Source of the DNA: Lantana camara
Taxonomy: Eukaryota > Streptophyta > Magnoliopsida > Lamiales > Verbenaceae
Reading direction: 5' to 3'
Length of the DNA: 64,000 nt
Assembly (NCBI GenBank): GCA_037501455.1
Contig: CM074863.1
Coordinates: forward strand, 59,501,501 to 59,565,500
Positions within the stretch are counted from its first letter, which is position 1; each line of letters begins with the position of its first letter. The translations under genes were made by a program, and so were the position numbers. This document shows positions 22,101 to 34,239 of this stretch, piece by piece. The notes beneath the pieces are model-generated. The model searched no databases, was not told the DNA's origin, and worked only from the letters and a program-made list of their open reading frames with translations.

Positions 22101-24181
22101 AAAGTAAAAGATATCAAAACGCAATGTACAATAATTAATAATCACGTAGGTCACACAGGGACATGTAATAAACAACAATTACGAGCATAACAAGGAATAA
22201 CAAAAATAATCAATTAATAAGGCGTATAGCATTACTAAATCATATAAATTTAAATTGCATGTATGCATGTGCCATGAATGGTTTAGGTACCGGTCACCAT
22301 AGTCGAGAGTGTTGAAGTTGGTAGTGTGTTTGCCCAAGACATGGTCTGGCCCAAAGGCTGGCTCGGTACTTGTCTTGTCTCCAATATCCTTAGTGTCCAA
22401 CGCCAAGATGATAGACCCTCTTATGATTCTATTCGGACTTTTACTGCTCTCAACCTTCGTCAATCTCCCATCATTCACCTATAATCTTCTTTCAGCAAAA
22501 CCAACTCTTTCAAGTAATCAAGCTTTAACTTTTCCGTATACTTTTAGAATATTCCTCTCGGTGTTAAATTCGAATCCGCTATCTTTATCCATACCAAAGT
22601 CTACCATATTCTCAAAAGCAACTGCTCTCAGTAACCTTGAAAATTTAATCCCGATCTTAAGGTATTCATCATTATGGTTATCTCAACACGAATTCTTTCC
22701 CATCTTCTTCTTCTTAGGTTATCACTTCATCCCCTTAAAGCCTTTAAGTATACATTCGGTTTCCGGCCCATTCGACTCCCTAATTGGAGATAAAACATTC
22801 CTAATGATTCTTGAAGTTTGATATAAGTCCTTTTTAATGATAATCCTTTTTGGTTTGTCTCTTGTCAAATTTTCCTTCTGGATTATCATGGAGAACAACT
22901 GATGACTTAATAATGTTGGCTTTGTTACACGTTTCAAACCCATTTAAGACCTGACTGAATTAATCCTTATTGACACCATCCCCTTTATATGTTAACTTGA
23001 TTCGGCTTCCTCTTGTCAACACTTATTTAGGAGTTCACTGAAGCTCCTGAATAAATCCATCTTCTCTAAAATCGGAATTCCATATGTAGAGTTATTCAAC
23101 GAACCCTCTCCTTTATACACCATGGAAATCTTCAACCCAAATTTAACAACTTAGCTTTTCTCTTAACAACTTAACCATTAAACCCGTCTCATTCATTTTC
23201 GATCACCACCATTAGGACTTCCAGGTCTTCCTTAATTTGCATCTCCGTTGTTCCTACTAAAATATTTCTTCGGGCACAACTTCAATCTTCCAATTTGTCT
23301 CTCGGTCATGCTCTCCCCCTTAAAATTTCTACCTTTACATGCTGAACCCCAACTATCCTTCCTTCATCGGAATTCTTGATGTGAAATTTTTCATTAGGGA
23401 GGGTTTTAGCTAGAATAGCAACCCAAAGATTTTTCCTTTCAACTTCTCTTCTAATTCTCTTGATGTCCGAAACCCCTTTCCTACTCTTGTCCGATCCGAA
23501 CAACCCGAAGCCAGCTCTAGTTTCGCTTCTCTTTCTGAAATCCCATTTCCATCAACCTATCCCTTACCTGAAGTTCTTTATTTCTCCCGACGTCATCTCC
23601 CTTGTTATGAGTAACCCCATTATTTCTTTTCATCTAAATTTGGATGTGGCTCGATTAAAATGATACTGGATAGATGAGGTGAAGGAACTTCCTATGAATT
23701 AAACACTAAAATGCATATCGGGTTAAAATGCCAACGCACGCGGTACAATGGAAACCAATTAAATATGCAACACATTGGAGCAATTTTGTCAATTAGAAAT
23801 GCATATATAAACAAGGGAATTTAAATAATTTAAAGCGGTGTATGATACACGTGCCATGAATGCAATACACCTGGCACCGTAGTGGTAAACTTTGGCTCGG
23901 CAACTTGTTCTTCATTTCCTTAAGTACAGGCTTGCCTCGGATTTATTGATCATGGCAAACACCTACGGTCTTCTAAATCTTCAAAATTTCCTTGTATCAA
24001 CTTACGTGTTCCCGCGGTCCGAAATTGAAATCCCTAGAACCTAACTTCTTTCATGCCTATGGAATCGGCATCTTGACTCCCTTCAAAGATTGACCCCCCA
24101 ATAACGTTCCAAATCCTATTCTTAATTATCACTCTGCTCGAAGTCCCCTTGACTATTCTTTATGAGTTCAATGACTGGATA

Positions 24182-24186
24182 AACTC
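24182..24186. repeat. TSD AACTC, left copy, of element F
   Basis: AACTC precedes TGTAGCACC at 24187 and recurs at 42800-42804 after the other end of F. Confidence 0.85.
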
Positions 24187-27100
24187 TGTAGCACCCCAAT
24201 GGTGGGCACCACACCCCCGCACCATAGCTCAACACGTGTAATGAAACAAGTACTCCGCACACATGCCAAACCATAGCGAACGGAGACAAACAATAACAAA
24301 ACTAACCCTAAGCTAGGCAGGACGTAGACCCTGCACACACAATACTTAACGAATATATGGAAGCGTGATCCTGCCAAACAAAAATTCAAATCATGCAAAC
24401 AGTTGACAGGTTCAATCTAGCATAATTCCTAATCCCGAAATTTAAATCATAACATAAATCATAAATACAAACGGGTTCATCTAATCCGAGCACCTGTCCT
24501 AACCAGTCCCGATTTCAAATCATAAATGAACAAATCATACTTAAACATATCCGTTCATGGATTAATAATACAAAATTAAAACTGAATTCAAAATGCAAAT
24601 GCAAAGACCCAACTAATACAAGACTCGACTCCAAGAGACTCACACCGCCTAGCTCGGACTCCAAAGTCAAAACCTGCAGAGCTAAAAACATAAAGAGGGA
24701 GGGGTCAGTCATAATTGACTGAGCGAGGGGTTAACACACGAACGCTATACATAATACATGTAGCAAAGCACGTAAAAAGAAGATGTTCGTGAAGCCGGGA
24801 TTAGTTTTTGCACGCCAAGACATTTGCCCATGATAATATATATATAGGGTGATTTAGTAAAGCAGAACAAATGAAACTTAACTTATTTAATGCGTAAATT
24901 CAAAACATGCAGACTAAGCACACATATCCAAACATGTTTTATTAGGTTAAAAGTATATCAAATTTTTTCTTAATTTGAGAATCTACCCCCGTTTCACGAA
25001 CTTCAGACCAACATAACAAGACTCCGCGGGCACGAGTACAACATACACAAAACAAATCAAAACGAGTACATACCAGGAAAATACATAGGGCGATGGAAGG
25101 GTTGCGCGACCCTAATCATCCTAAATCGGATGAGGGGAGTGCTCAATGCTTCTCAAACCCTCGGACTCCATCCCCCAACCTACGCTCAGGTGGGTTCCGG
25201 TACATCCCTTACACGGAATTTGGGGCGCCACACTTACACTTATACTTATCACGAAAACCGGAAGCTAAACCCGCTACACTCACACTTATATACATAGCAC
25301 ATGCATATCGTACGTACGTATCATGCCGACCTCAAAATCATAACAGAATCAAAGCTTAGCGTACATAGGCTTATACATAGCTTCATACTTTCAAACTTAT
25401 GGCAAAGACAACAAATACGTATTTCACACATATCTACATATACATAGAGGCTTATAAGTCACATGCATACGAAAACTAGCACATTTCATTAGGGTATAAC
25501 TATATCCTAACCTCACCTCGAACCAAACGAAGACGAAGACAAAGCACTTGATTCACCCCGGAATCAACTTGATGAAAAAAACACCACCCCGGGTGCACCT
25601 GGACAAACTGAAGACAAAAGACAAGACATAGACTCAAGAATGAACGACATAGACGCACAGCGTATGTTCATGCATATAGGAGATGCAATCACGTAGGCAT
25701 AACACATATTCGAATCAATTACATGCACTCCAAGACATTACATAGCTTAACATATTCATCTACAATCATATAACACGTTCATGCGCACAAGCACTACATA
25801 TTACAAGGCGGAGATACATAACAAGGTGCATAGATGCTTCGTGTAAATAATTCATATTCCTCAAGCAACATAAAACACATATAACAACACGTACATACAC
25901 ATAAGCAAGATAAAACAAGTTGGGAATGGGTTCGGAGGTGGCAAGGTGCAAGAAAAGCGGAAGGAAAGCATAAGACATGGTTCCGAGCAAAACCGGCAAA
26001 AACTGGAAATTATTCCGAAACGGACAAGCTGTAGTAAAACGGTCATAACTTGAGTTTGAGAAATGGGAATTGAATTTTTTTTAAATAGAACTGAAATTAG
26101 ACACAAATATCTTTAAAATTCTAGGTGGCTCAAAACGTGGTTCAAAGTGAGACGAAAATGGCGTACGTTTGAAGTTGGACGAAAGCAAAATTTCGGCGGG
26201 ATGGCGACACAAATTTAAAACGATGATATCTCACAATATAGAACGAATTTTGAGGTGATTCTAATTGGAGGATGTTCTAGACTTCAAGAGGTTTCCGTAG
26301 GTTCAAAAATCAGGCCAATCCAAGTTCAGACGAGGTCAGCACGGTTGTGTCAAAATTGGCCTGGAAACTGACACGGCCGTGTTGGGTTATCTTCTCCGAA
26401 AAATCACAGCAACAAAGCAAGAGCTCGACGGGGGTGGTTCCCAAACCACCCCAAACCACATTCCGATCAATTAATACACCAAAAACACTCAAATTCAAGT
26501 TATATCACATATATATATAACATTAGAACATAAATTGGACTCCGAAACGAGTCCGAACACCTAAAACACGAAATCTATACTATTCATCAATTCTTCAAAC
26601 TCAAGAAATAAGGCAATAAAGTAAGATTCAATCGGTAGAATCGAAACACGTAAGGAGAGGGTCACATTGCTTACCTTAGATCGTTGATCGGGCGAACGGG
26701 GTCGGGGTTCTTCAGCTCGAAAGGGTTGGGTGGCTTCTCTTCTCTTCTCTTCTCCTCTCCCCTCTTTCTTGCTTGGACCGAACCAAAATGGAGAGAAAGG
26801 GGGTTCGGTCCTCTCTTGTAGGGCCAAGAAACGGGTAGGGTCAAATGGTGTCCAGTCCATTCGGATTGGATTTAAAACGGTAGGACTTACAAACGGCTTT
26901 GAAAATATAAAGTTAATTTCATCGAATCCAAATCGTCGAAACGAACTCAATGAAGGGGTCGGAATTCGAATTCGAATTCCCGAGCTCAAGATTTCCACGA
27001 AGGCCAAAACACCCTAATTAATTAGGTCCCTAAACTTCAATTATTGGGAATTCGAGCCCAAGCAATCAATTAAATTCTAAAGCGCACAAGATTTAAATAA

Positions 27101-27199
27101 ATACACGTTGACACTTAAAGCATGCGAATTCACATAAATCACGAAATTAAACTCTCTCGTGACGCGTACCTGGAAATGCCGATGTAGCGGGATACTACA
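24187..27199 (-). mobile_element. 3' LTR of element F
   Basis: 3013 bp; minus strand TGTAGTATCCCGC...GGGGTGCTACA. U3 palindrome GAATTCG-AATT-CGAATTC near 26964; donor-like AAG|GTAAGC at 26674; palindromes 26338-26382; hairpin CAGTC-ATAATT-GACTG 24706-24721; acceptor CTGCAG|G at 24674; CTAGGCGG near 24645. Confidence 0.9.
26338..26382. repeat. Palindromes of the F 3' LTR
   Basis: AGCACGGTTGTGT (decayed, 26338-26350) and the perfect ACACGGCCGTGT (26371-26382). The other F LTR has more copies. Confidence 0.75.
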
Positions 27200-28149
27200 A
27201 ACTCTCCCCCTTAAAGAGGACTTGTCCTCAGGTCCTACCACTCGAGTAAGAACTACGAGCAACTCTCCCGTATTCACCCAAGTTCGAGGTTCATGACGTC
27301 CCGACGAGGGTTAGCTCGAGAAAGGTTTTCACACGCCAAGGGGTATTGATTCTTCACTCCAAGCTCAACACGAACTTGATCCCAATTTGGAATAGTTCAA
27401 ACGTTTTCGCACGATAGGAGGGTCGAAGAATGATTCAACTCCCACCGTTTGAATCCATCCAAACCACACACAACTCGGAATCACGAATGGGGTCGTTAAA
27501 GAACTTCCACCATTCGTTCTCCAACCCAAACGGGCCTTCTAACACCACTTCAACCCGTGGCTCGAAGTTGACGTTCGAACCGTTGCTTGCCTCTAACTGA
27601 AGACTCTTGGAAGATCGTTGGGTCGATCTTTGCAAAGCACGACCCTCAACTAACCGCGAAGCAAAAGCACTCGAACACTCAAAGCAACCCCGAAAGGTAA
27701 CAAACAACAAATACACATAAGCAAAGCTAAAAGATGCATGATACACGTGATATGCATGTTCAAGTGTACCGTTCACCGATATATGAGTGTTCGTGAGGAT
27801 TTTCTCATCGCCGAAATCTTTTACCCACCATCAAGTCTTGAAATCCTCGTTGTACTAGTCACTTTAACAATTTCCATTATCTTCATTTCACGATTGTTGT
27901 CTACTCTTGAATTCTTTCTCCAAACCGCCTTTTCCCTTGCTCGAATGTTTCTTTGAAAAAGGGGTCAAGAAACAATCCCATCTCCTTCGTCCTCTGAAAC
28001 TCAAGGTCCCTTAAGGCCTCCTTGCCTTAGGAACGGTTGAACAATGAATCGAGCTCCTTGCCCCTAAAATCCTAAATCGAACTCTTGCTCTCAATCCTCA
28101 AGCTGGATCCTTGTTCTAACTCCTGGTGATGTTTTCCCAAAGTAACACC
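27200..28149 (-). mobile_element. 3' part of the interior of element F
   Basis: Starts with the polypurine tract (minus strand CTTTAAGGGGGAGAGTT, 27200-27217) and a PPT hairpin at 27218-27235 (GGACTTG-TCCT-CAGGTCC, one mismatch). No coding sequence is recognisable; the ORF at 27435-27776 is not similar to anything I know. A diverged spacer motif GTACACTTGAACATGCATATCAC lies near 27745. Element L interrupts at 28150. Confidence 0.7.
28145..28149. repeat. TSD ACACC, left copy, of element L
   Basis: ACACC before TGTAACACCCC at 28150, matched at 38012-38016. Confidence 0.92.
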
Positions 28150-28575
28150 TGTAACACCCCGCATTTTCGGAGCAAGATACAATGTCGTTTTCGTGCGATT
28201 AGATTGTTATTTATTTAACTCTTCTTGTGTTTGAATTGCTTTATTTATGTTTTAATAGTTTAATTGACTGATTTCAATCGTATGAAAATATGTGAACTTA
28301 ACTGAAATATGTGTTTGGTGCCTAATTGCTCTTTAATTTAAATTATGTGGGCTAATTTGAGATTATTGAAAGTTGGGGATCTATTTCTAATTATGAGAAA
28401 TTCAATTTGGACTTAATTGGTCTTTACTTTAAATCTTGGGGTACTTTTATAATTTTCTAATCTCTAATTGGATCTAATTGAACCCTAATTCGATTTTGTG
28501 AACTTAATCGCATCAATTAATTTTCTTGAGGGACTTGTTCGTAATTTCTGGGAGTTGTGGTTGTTATATTCCGAG

Positions 28576-29400
28576 AAACCCTAGCAGCCTTCATATTCTT
28601 CATTCCCATTCTTCTTCCCTTCGTCTTCTTTAGCAGCAGCAACCGCGGAGCCACCCCATCCCCGTCGTGCCGCCGCCACCTTCTCTTCCACGCCACCACC
28701 AACTCTACCACCAGCCATCGCCTTTCTCATCTCTTCTGACAGAAAAACAGAGCAGCAGTCTTCTTCTCCATCGAAGCGTCGCCACGACTCAGCCCAACCA
28801 CCACCAGGTGAACACCGTCGAACCACCACCCTCGTTCAGATCTGAACAGAGGCGGAAGATCTCCACCATTTCTGACCTTGCTCCACCACAGCCAGTCTCT
28901 CTCTCCGATGATGGTTCTACAACCGACCACCACTCCGTCGCGACTCAGCTCTCCACCACCGCAAGCGCCGATGGCCACCGCCAACTGGCCATAGATCCGG
29001 GCACGATTCTGACGCACAACCACCGTCCTCAACATTCTCGCTCGTTCCGGATCTGAAAGGGGAAGGACCTCAAGGCTGCGCCACCTCTTTCTCAGCTACC
29101 CCACCGGCGAGATCTACCCCGGTAACCACCATCCAAGCTCCACCACCAGCCATTCTCTCTTTCTCTTCATCCCCTTACGGACTCAGCAACAACGACAGGA
29201 GCTTTGCACCGTTCCGCCACCACCCTCCTGCCGTACCATCCTCAGAAGTTCCGCCATAGGAACAGAGGCACCGCATCGCCGCCGCCTCCATCTTCTCCGG
29301 CGGCACACTGCAACCAAACACCACGTTCATCTTCTCCTCCACTCTCAGTCCGGGAAACAACGATTGTAGTAGCTTGTAAATCCATATTCCCGAACTCTTG
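28576..29400 (+). other. GC-rich segment in the L 5' LTR, possibly captured leader/exon sequence
   Basis: Starts with AAACCCTAGCAGCC (telo-box-like, common at the start of plant translation-related genes), then C/T-rich and CCACC-rich sequence quite unlike the AT-rich LTR around it. The longest frame, 28667-29056 (129 aa, rich in P, S, H and T), is open in both LTRs despite several substitutions between them, but it resembles no domain I know. Both strands give long frames, as expected of low-stop GC-rich DNA, so I do not call a gene. It could be a captured host 5' region or an expanded LTR leader. Confidence 0.45.
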
Positions 29401-30848
29401 AGCATTTATGATTTTATCTTATTTGATTTCAATTATTAATTGGATTGTAGTTGTATTCTTTATACCTGTTATTTGCTAATTATTGATAGAATTAAGTTCT
29501 CCCTTTTAGGCCACTGTAATCAGTGTGTTAATTGTGATTTATGTATGAGTTGGTTTTTGAATTAAGGAGAACGGTGTAAGTTTTGCATATTAAATGTCTA
29601 ATTGGTTTCCTTGATTTCGAATCGTGATGTAATAACAATTTGAACTAGGGTAGTTAGTTGAATTTCTAAGTTGTATCTGAAAATGGAATTTCAGTACGTG
29701 TTGGATCTAATCAGAAGTGTAAGTGTTATTTTATAGATGTTCGATTTAACTGTGTATTGGGCAATAAAATGTTCTACCATAAATGTATTATATGGATGTG
29801 CGTATATATCTTTCTCCAAATACATGTTCAAGTGTTTGATAAATTGTGAATTGAGGTTCAAAATTTAAGCTTAGATATTAACTTGGAAATTATCGTTTGA
29901 GTTGTTACATGGTTTACTTGAAAACTGATTAGGCATGGTTTTATATTTGGATAATAAAATTTAAGGTGAGCCAATTATGATTTAATGGTCTTGGTTCATA
30001 TTATTTGATTCCTAAACTACAGTTAAAAAGGGAACCTTATTAATTGTTCAATGAATAAATGTTTACAACATGACCAATCCTTGAATTTGTGCAAATAAGT
30101 GTAACTAATTAAATAGGTTGATTGAGCATGAACTTACTTGGCATAATATAATTCTTATTCAATTCTCTAACTTGTCTGAATACTCTTTATCGTCTTTGAT
30201 CATGTATTTATGTCGTGTATATGAACTTGATGCTTAATTCTAACATTATAATTGAACCCTGTGACATTGGATGATTTAATATGCATTTTGTGAATACATT
30301 GACTTCCTAAATTGATCTTGCATCTTTGGATATGGAATTGCATGATGGTTGCTTGTAAATATGACCTTGTTGAGCATTGATATGCCTTGAATGACCACGA
30401 CACCTTATCCAAGCACAACATGAACACTTATGCATAACCACGATCATGTTGAGCAAACGCCGTGCGTCTTGTTTGGTTCATATAGAGTCTAAGTCTGGGC
30501 TTCTGTATGTCTTGTCACAGAGTTTGGTGGTGCCGGTGGGCCCGAGGTTTAGAGTGTTTGGCCCTTCACACTCTCAGACTCTACTTTCACGAGGTGAGGT
30601 TTAGGATTTTGTATAGTTATGCGTCCTATGGCCTTAATATGCTGATTTCAACCCGTGCATGCGAGTATATCTATTATAAATACGTACGTGTTGGGTATGA
30701 TATGTTTATGACCTTGTGAAACAACTCTGTTTTTGGAAAATTAGATATGAAAGCATATATAAGCTGTTTTCAAAAGTATGTTACGTTATGTTCCTGTAGC
30801 GAGTTGGCCATGAAATATTGGCATCTGTATGTATGTATGTATGTGGAT

Positions 30849-30982
30849 CCAAGGAGCTATGGGTAAGGAGCCCCCGGGACGGTTAGGGCCGTCGGGGATA
30901 TACCTGTGCGTAGTTCCAAGGAGCTATGGGTAAGGAGCCCCCGAGACTGTAAGGCCATCGGGGATATACCTGTGCGTAGTTC
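30849..30982. repeat. 67-bp tandem duplication in the L 5' LTR
   Basis: Two copies of a unit starting CCAAGGAGCTATGGGTAAGG and ending in CTGTGCGTAGTT, at 30849-30915 and 30916-30982. It lies in the GC-rich middle box. Present likewise in the 3' LTR near 36939-37072. Confidence 0.85.
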
Positions 30983-33575
30983 CTTTTGAGATATCATTGC
31001 GCGACCTTAGGGTGATGAGGGAGACGTGGTATCTTGAGCCTTCGGCTAAGGCCGGGGAGGACTCTTGTGGGTTCGCTACCCCTTGAGGGTGTGTATGTTC
31101 TAGATGGTTTGGGGACGGCACATCCCCTCCATCACTGGTGTAAAGGTTGGATTTGATTCTGTATTTTATGTTTTGTTATGTTCTGAGGAGTAAAGGTTGG
31201 AAGCTCGTACTCGCCGAGCATGTGTTCTGTTCTGTCTGGGAATTATGAATCGAGATAGAGTTTCTGAAATGTTTTCCAAAACTTATACTTATATTTATCT
31301 TTTGGGTACTTTTGGAAATGTCTTTGGTATGCAACACCTATCTCCGGTTCATGAGTCCACCCTTCTGATATGTGCTATGCTCTATATATATATAATGGGT
31401 GTGCGTTAGGCCGCTCACTCGGTCAAGTTGACTGACCCCTCATTTACACTTTTAGTTGCAGGTTGTTGGAGTTGCTAGGCGGAAGTGAGTCCTTTGAGTC
31501 ACTCTTTGTCAGTCTAGTCTTTCTATTTGCATTTGTCGCTTCATACACTTTACTTATGCTTTGAATTGTAGATTGGAGATTATACTTTACTATTCGGTAG
31601 CCCTGCGTGGCACTCTCATTCGGCCCTTGTGGCAATTGATGATTATTATGTTATGTTGATCTGACTTTTCGGGTCTAGGTATCTATGCTAGTTGAACCCG
31701 TCACCTGCTTTGCATGATTTGATTTAAATGCTTCCGCTATCGTGATTGAATGTTTATTTTGCTTCCGCACTCTGAGTTTGTCAAGTTAGATCCGCCTAGC
31801 CTAGTGTGTGAGTTGGTCTCCCGTCCGCTCTGATTCGGATTCGGGCATGGACTTCCATTTCATGACCGGGTCTGGATCATAGTGCGGGGGATGTGGCACT
31901 TCTCCGTTTGGGGTGTTACAAAACCTAGAGCTCTTGTGTCGTGTTGAGTCTGACTAGGTCGTACGGCATAGGAATAACTGCGCATTGCATTTGATTGACT
32001 TGATACTTTGACCCTTCGACACGAATTGTTTCGTGATTATATGATTATGTGCACATTGTGACTTTAATTATGCAACATCTTATTTTATGTGCTTTATAAA
32101 TTACACTAATTGTTGCATTTACGTGATATACGTGTTACATTTCATTTGCATCTTTAATCCGCATGCATCGAATTTAGTGTTTGAATTTCAGGGTGTCCTA
32201 TGAGTCAACACTAAGATTTCCCTCCGTCAACACTACCTATTAGCACTACAACGAAAACATACCATAATTCGAAGATGAAAGGATTCTTTACCAAGATCAA
32301 TGGTCATGAAAAGGTTCAGAGTTGAAGGAATGAGAATTGCTATATTGACTTACTATCTTAAAGCCAATTGAAAGATGGAGTTTGATGAATTTTCACCTTG
32401 AGGATTCGTTCATTTGGAAGTAGTCACCTTGTTGAGGAAATGAGTTAATGGAGGAGAGTCTGATCAAGTAGAACCGTTTTGGAGGATTTTGATGAGCTTT
32501 CGCCTTGATGATTCGTTTATTTGGGAGTAGTCACCTTGTTGATGGAAACGAGTTAATGTAGAAGAATCCGATCAAGTTCAAGGGATGTGGATAGGTAACC
32601 ATGTTACATGAGCAACGCATCGGTGAGTGTTGAAGGAATTGGTGTCGTTTAGAGTTAACGAACGACAAGACAAGATTGGTTGTTAGCTCTTTGGGTGTTT
32701 CTTCAAGATGAGATGGAAGACATTATTGATGTGGGAATATAACACTTAGATGCTGAAATACTTTATTCAAGTTTCAGAATTATATACCATGGATTGCTTT
32801 GGGAAGTACTTAGCACCACAATCATCCAACGAAACTCTGAGGTAAATATCTAATTGACAAATGAATCATGGACAACTCTTTGAAGATGAGCAGACTAAGA
32901 TTTAACACATAAATGAGAATTCTTGGGAGAAACTGAAGATGATTCTAGTTGAGCAAGGATTACTGTATAGTAAGGGGTTTGGTGATAGACGAGCTTTGCT
33001 GAGTTACCACTTTATGAAAAGACTCAAGACAAAGAGGTTCAGATGACGAGGGTTGCATCATTGTTGGCTTAATCAACTCCTACTACTTCATCTCAACTTC
33101 CTGTCAAGAGTTTGACACTACGGTGATCGGTACGCCAGGCATTCATGGCATTTGCATACATGCATCGCTTAAATACTCTTACCTTGTTTTGCTTGATGTG
33201 GGTGACGACCATTGTTGTTTTAATTGTGATAACTTGGATACCTGATCTAGTATTTATAACTTGAAATTTCTACTTGTTATGAACTGTGCTGGAATGAATG
33301 AGTTATGTACTTGTGTAAACTATTCATGCCTAGGTGATTTTAAAATTCTCTTGATTGCTCACTAACTTCTCATATAACATACATACATACTGTAACCTTG
33401 TTTTACAGGGATTCCATCGCGATATCCCCCTTGAGTTGAGGCGTGAGCATTGAATCTATACTCAAGGGATACCGATATCAGTTGTATAAGGTACACCAAA
33501 CATGCATCGCATACTTTTCGCCAAGTGTTACTATGATGTGTGTATGTATGAATAACTGATCAGTAGATTTATGTG

Positions 33576-33955
33576 CAAGAGAGACCTTAGGTTCCCTCTT
33601 TTTACGTGTTGGAGAGATGTAGGATTCTCTCTATTTATGTGGTAGAAAGATGTTGGATTCTTTCTAAGTTTTGTGCACGAGAGATGTTGGATTCTCTTGT
33701 ACTTAGATATTCGGAGATGTTGGATTCTCTTGAATCTAAGGGTTTGAGAAATGAGGGATTTTCTCAAACTAGAATGTTTGGGAGATGTCGAAATCTATCA
33801 GACTTAGGTTGAGAGACGGGGTTCTCTCAGTTGTGTGCTTGAGAGACGGGGTTCTCTCAATTATGTGCGCGAGAGACGGGGTTCTCTCTCTTGTGTGTGC
33901 TGAGGGACGGGGCTCTCTCACTTTACGTGCCGAGAGATGGGATTCTTTCTTGATT
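33576..33955 (+). repeat. Tandem hairpin array in element L
   Basis: About twelve units of 24-37 bp, each able to fold: for example GAGAGACGGGGTTCTCTC, TAGAAAG...CTTTCTA (about 33647), TTGAGAA...TTCTCAA (about 33745), and TGAGAGA...TCTCTCA (about 33811). Arm changes in one half are often matched in the other. Confidence 0.82.
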
Positions 33956-34062
33956 GTTGCGGTTGCGTTACACGTTATCCTGTCTACGGTCTGCAAGTGA
34001 CGAGTTTGCGATGCCATCGAAGTTGAGTGCAGTGACAACTATTCGTCTTATGGGAATGGTCG

Positions 34063-34080
34063 AAAAAAAAAAAAAAAAAA
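34063..34080 (+). repeat. A18 homopolymer in the interior of L
   Basis: Run of 18 A. Not next to a known retroposon end; probably simple slippage. Confidence 0.7.
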
Positions 34081-34203
34081 CTTGATGAAAAGCAATGGTC
34101 CAATACTCAAACGGAGCCCAATGACAACGAGACATCGTGAGAACGGTTCAGTAAAGACAATGAGAGTAAACTTCACAACGGAAGCTTTTCCAGCTCAGCA
34201 GTG

Positions 34204-34222
34204 GAACCTGGGGACCAGGTTC
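34204..34222 (+). repeat. PPT-adjacent hairpin of element L
   Basis: GAACCTGG-GGA-CCAGGTTC: perfect 8-bp arms, directly upstream of the polypurine tract (34227-34239). The arms differ from those of A and G at matched positions. Confidence 0.78.
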
Positions 34223-34239
34223 TCTTAAGGGGGGAAGGT

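Larger units (their letters stand above)
21853..24186 (-). mobile_element. 3' part of the internal region of element E (non-coding)
   Basis: Adjoins the LTR with the purine run TTAAGGGAAGAGGT (minus strand), preceded by a PPT hairpin (21869-21886) and a hairpin array (about 21905-22100). Two spacer motifs with CATTCATGGCA (minus strand) occur near 22275 and 23858. ORFs of up to 170 aa on the plus strand resemble no protein I know and are antisense to transcription. No gag, protease, reverse transcriptase or integrase is recognisable. The interior is cut by element F at 24187 and resumes at 42800. Confidence 0.7.
28150..31920 (+). mobile_element. 5' LTR of element L
   Basis: 3771 bp. Unlike the other LTRs it lacks the GAATTCG U3 palindrome and the GGCC palindrome cluster. 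It contains a GC-rich segment (28576-29400), a 67-bp tandem duplication (30849-30982), the box GTTTGGTTCATATAGAGTC near 30470, hairpin GGTCAAGTTGACTG near 31422-31435, acceptor GTTGCAG|G at 31461, and the pair GCTAGGCGGA (31474-31483) / TCCGCCTAGC (31791-31800). Confidence 0.93.
31921..34239 (+). pseudogene. Interior of element L (decayed gag leader and spacer)
   Basis: After the LTR comes AAACCTAGAGCTCTTGTGTCGTG, equivalent to the part downstream of the PBS in element B. Near 32188 TTTCAG|GGTGTCC...TCAACAC sits where gag of B and G begin (TTTCAG|GATGGCGTCTCAACAC), so the gag start codon reads GTG and the frame beyond is broken. A spacer motif GGTACGCCAGGCATTCATGGCA lies at about 33129. Then come the hairpin array (33576-33955), an A18 run (34063-34080), the PPT hairpin and the polypurine tract (34227-34239). 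No pol sequence is recognisable. Confidence 0.75.

Noticed and set aside
22309..22821. 170-aa hydrophobic ORF on the plus strand, looks like a membrane protein
   Set aside because: Antisense within the interior of element E; the T/C-rich opposite strand gives hydrophobic residues by composition, and no homolog is recognised.
26561..27007. 148-aa minus-strand ORF (and 42161-42598) as a gene
   Set aside because: Lies in both F LTRs across the U3 palindrome and leader; frame content follows repeat composition and matches no family.
28667..29056. 129-aa proline/serine-rich ORF in L (also 34757-35146) as a protein-coding gene
   Set aside because: Low-complexity GC-rich LTR sequence with long frames on both strands; no domain and no codon evidence. 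Kept only as a possible captured segment.
33576..33955. CRISPR-like array (regular repeats with spacers)
   Set aside because: Plant retrotransposon interior, units vary and each is self-complementary, no cas genes. It is a tandem hairpin repeat.
34063..34080. A18 run as the tail of a SINE or processed pseudogene
   Set aside because: No retroposon body upstream and no TSD around it; it sits between the hairpin array and the PPT of L.
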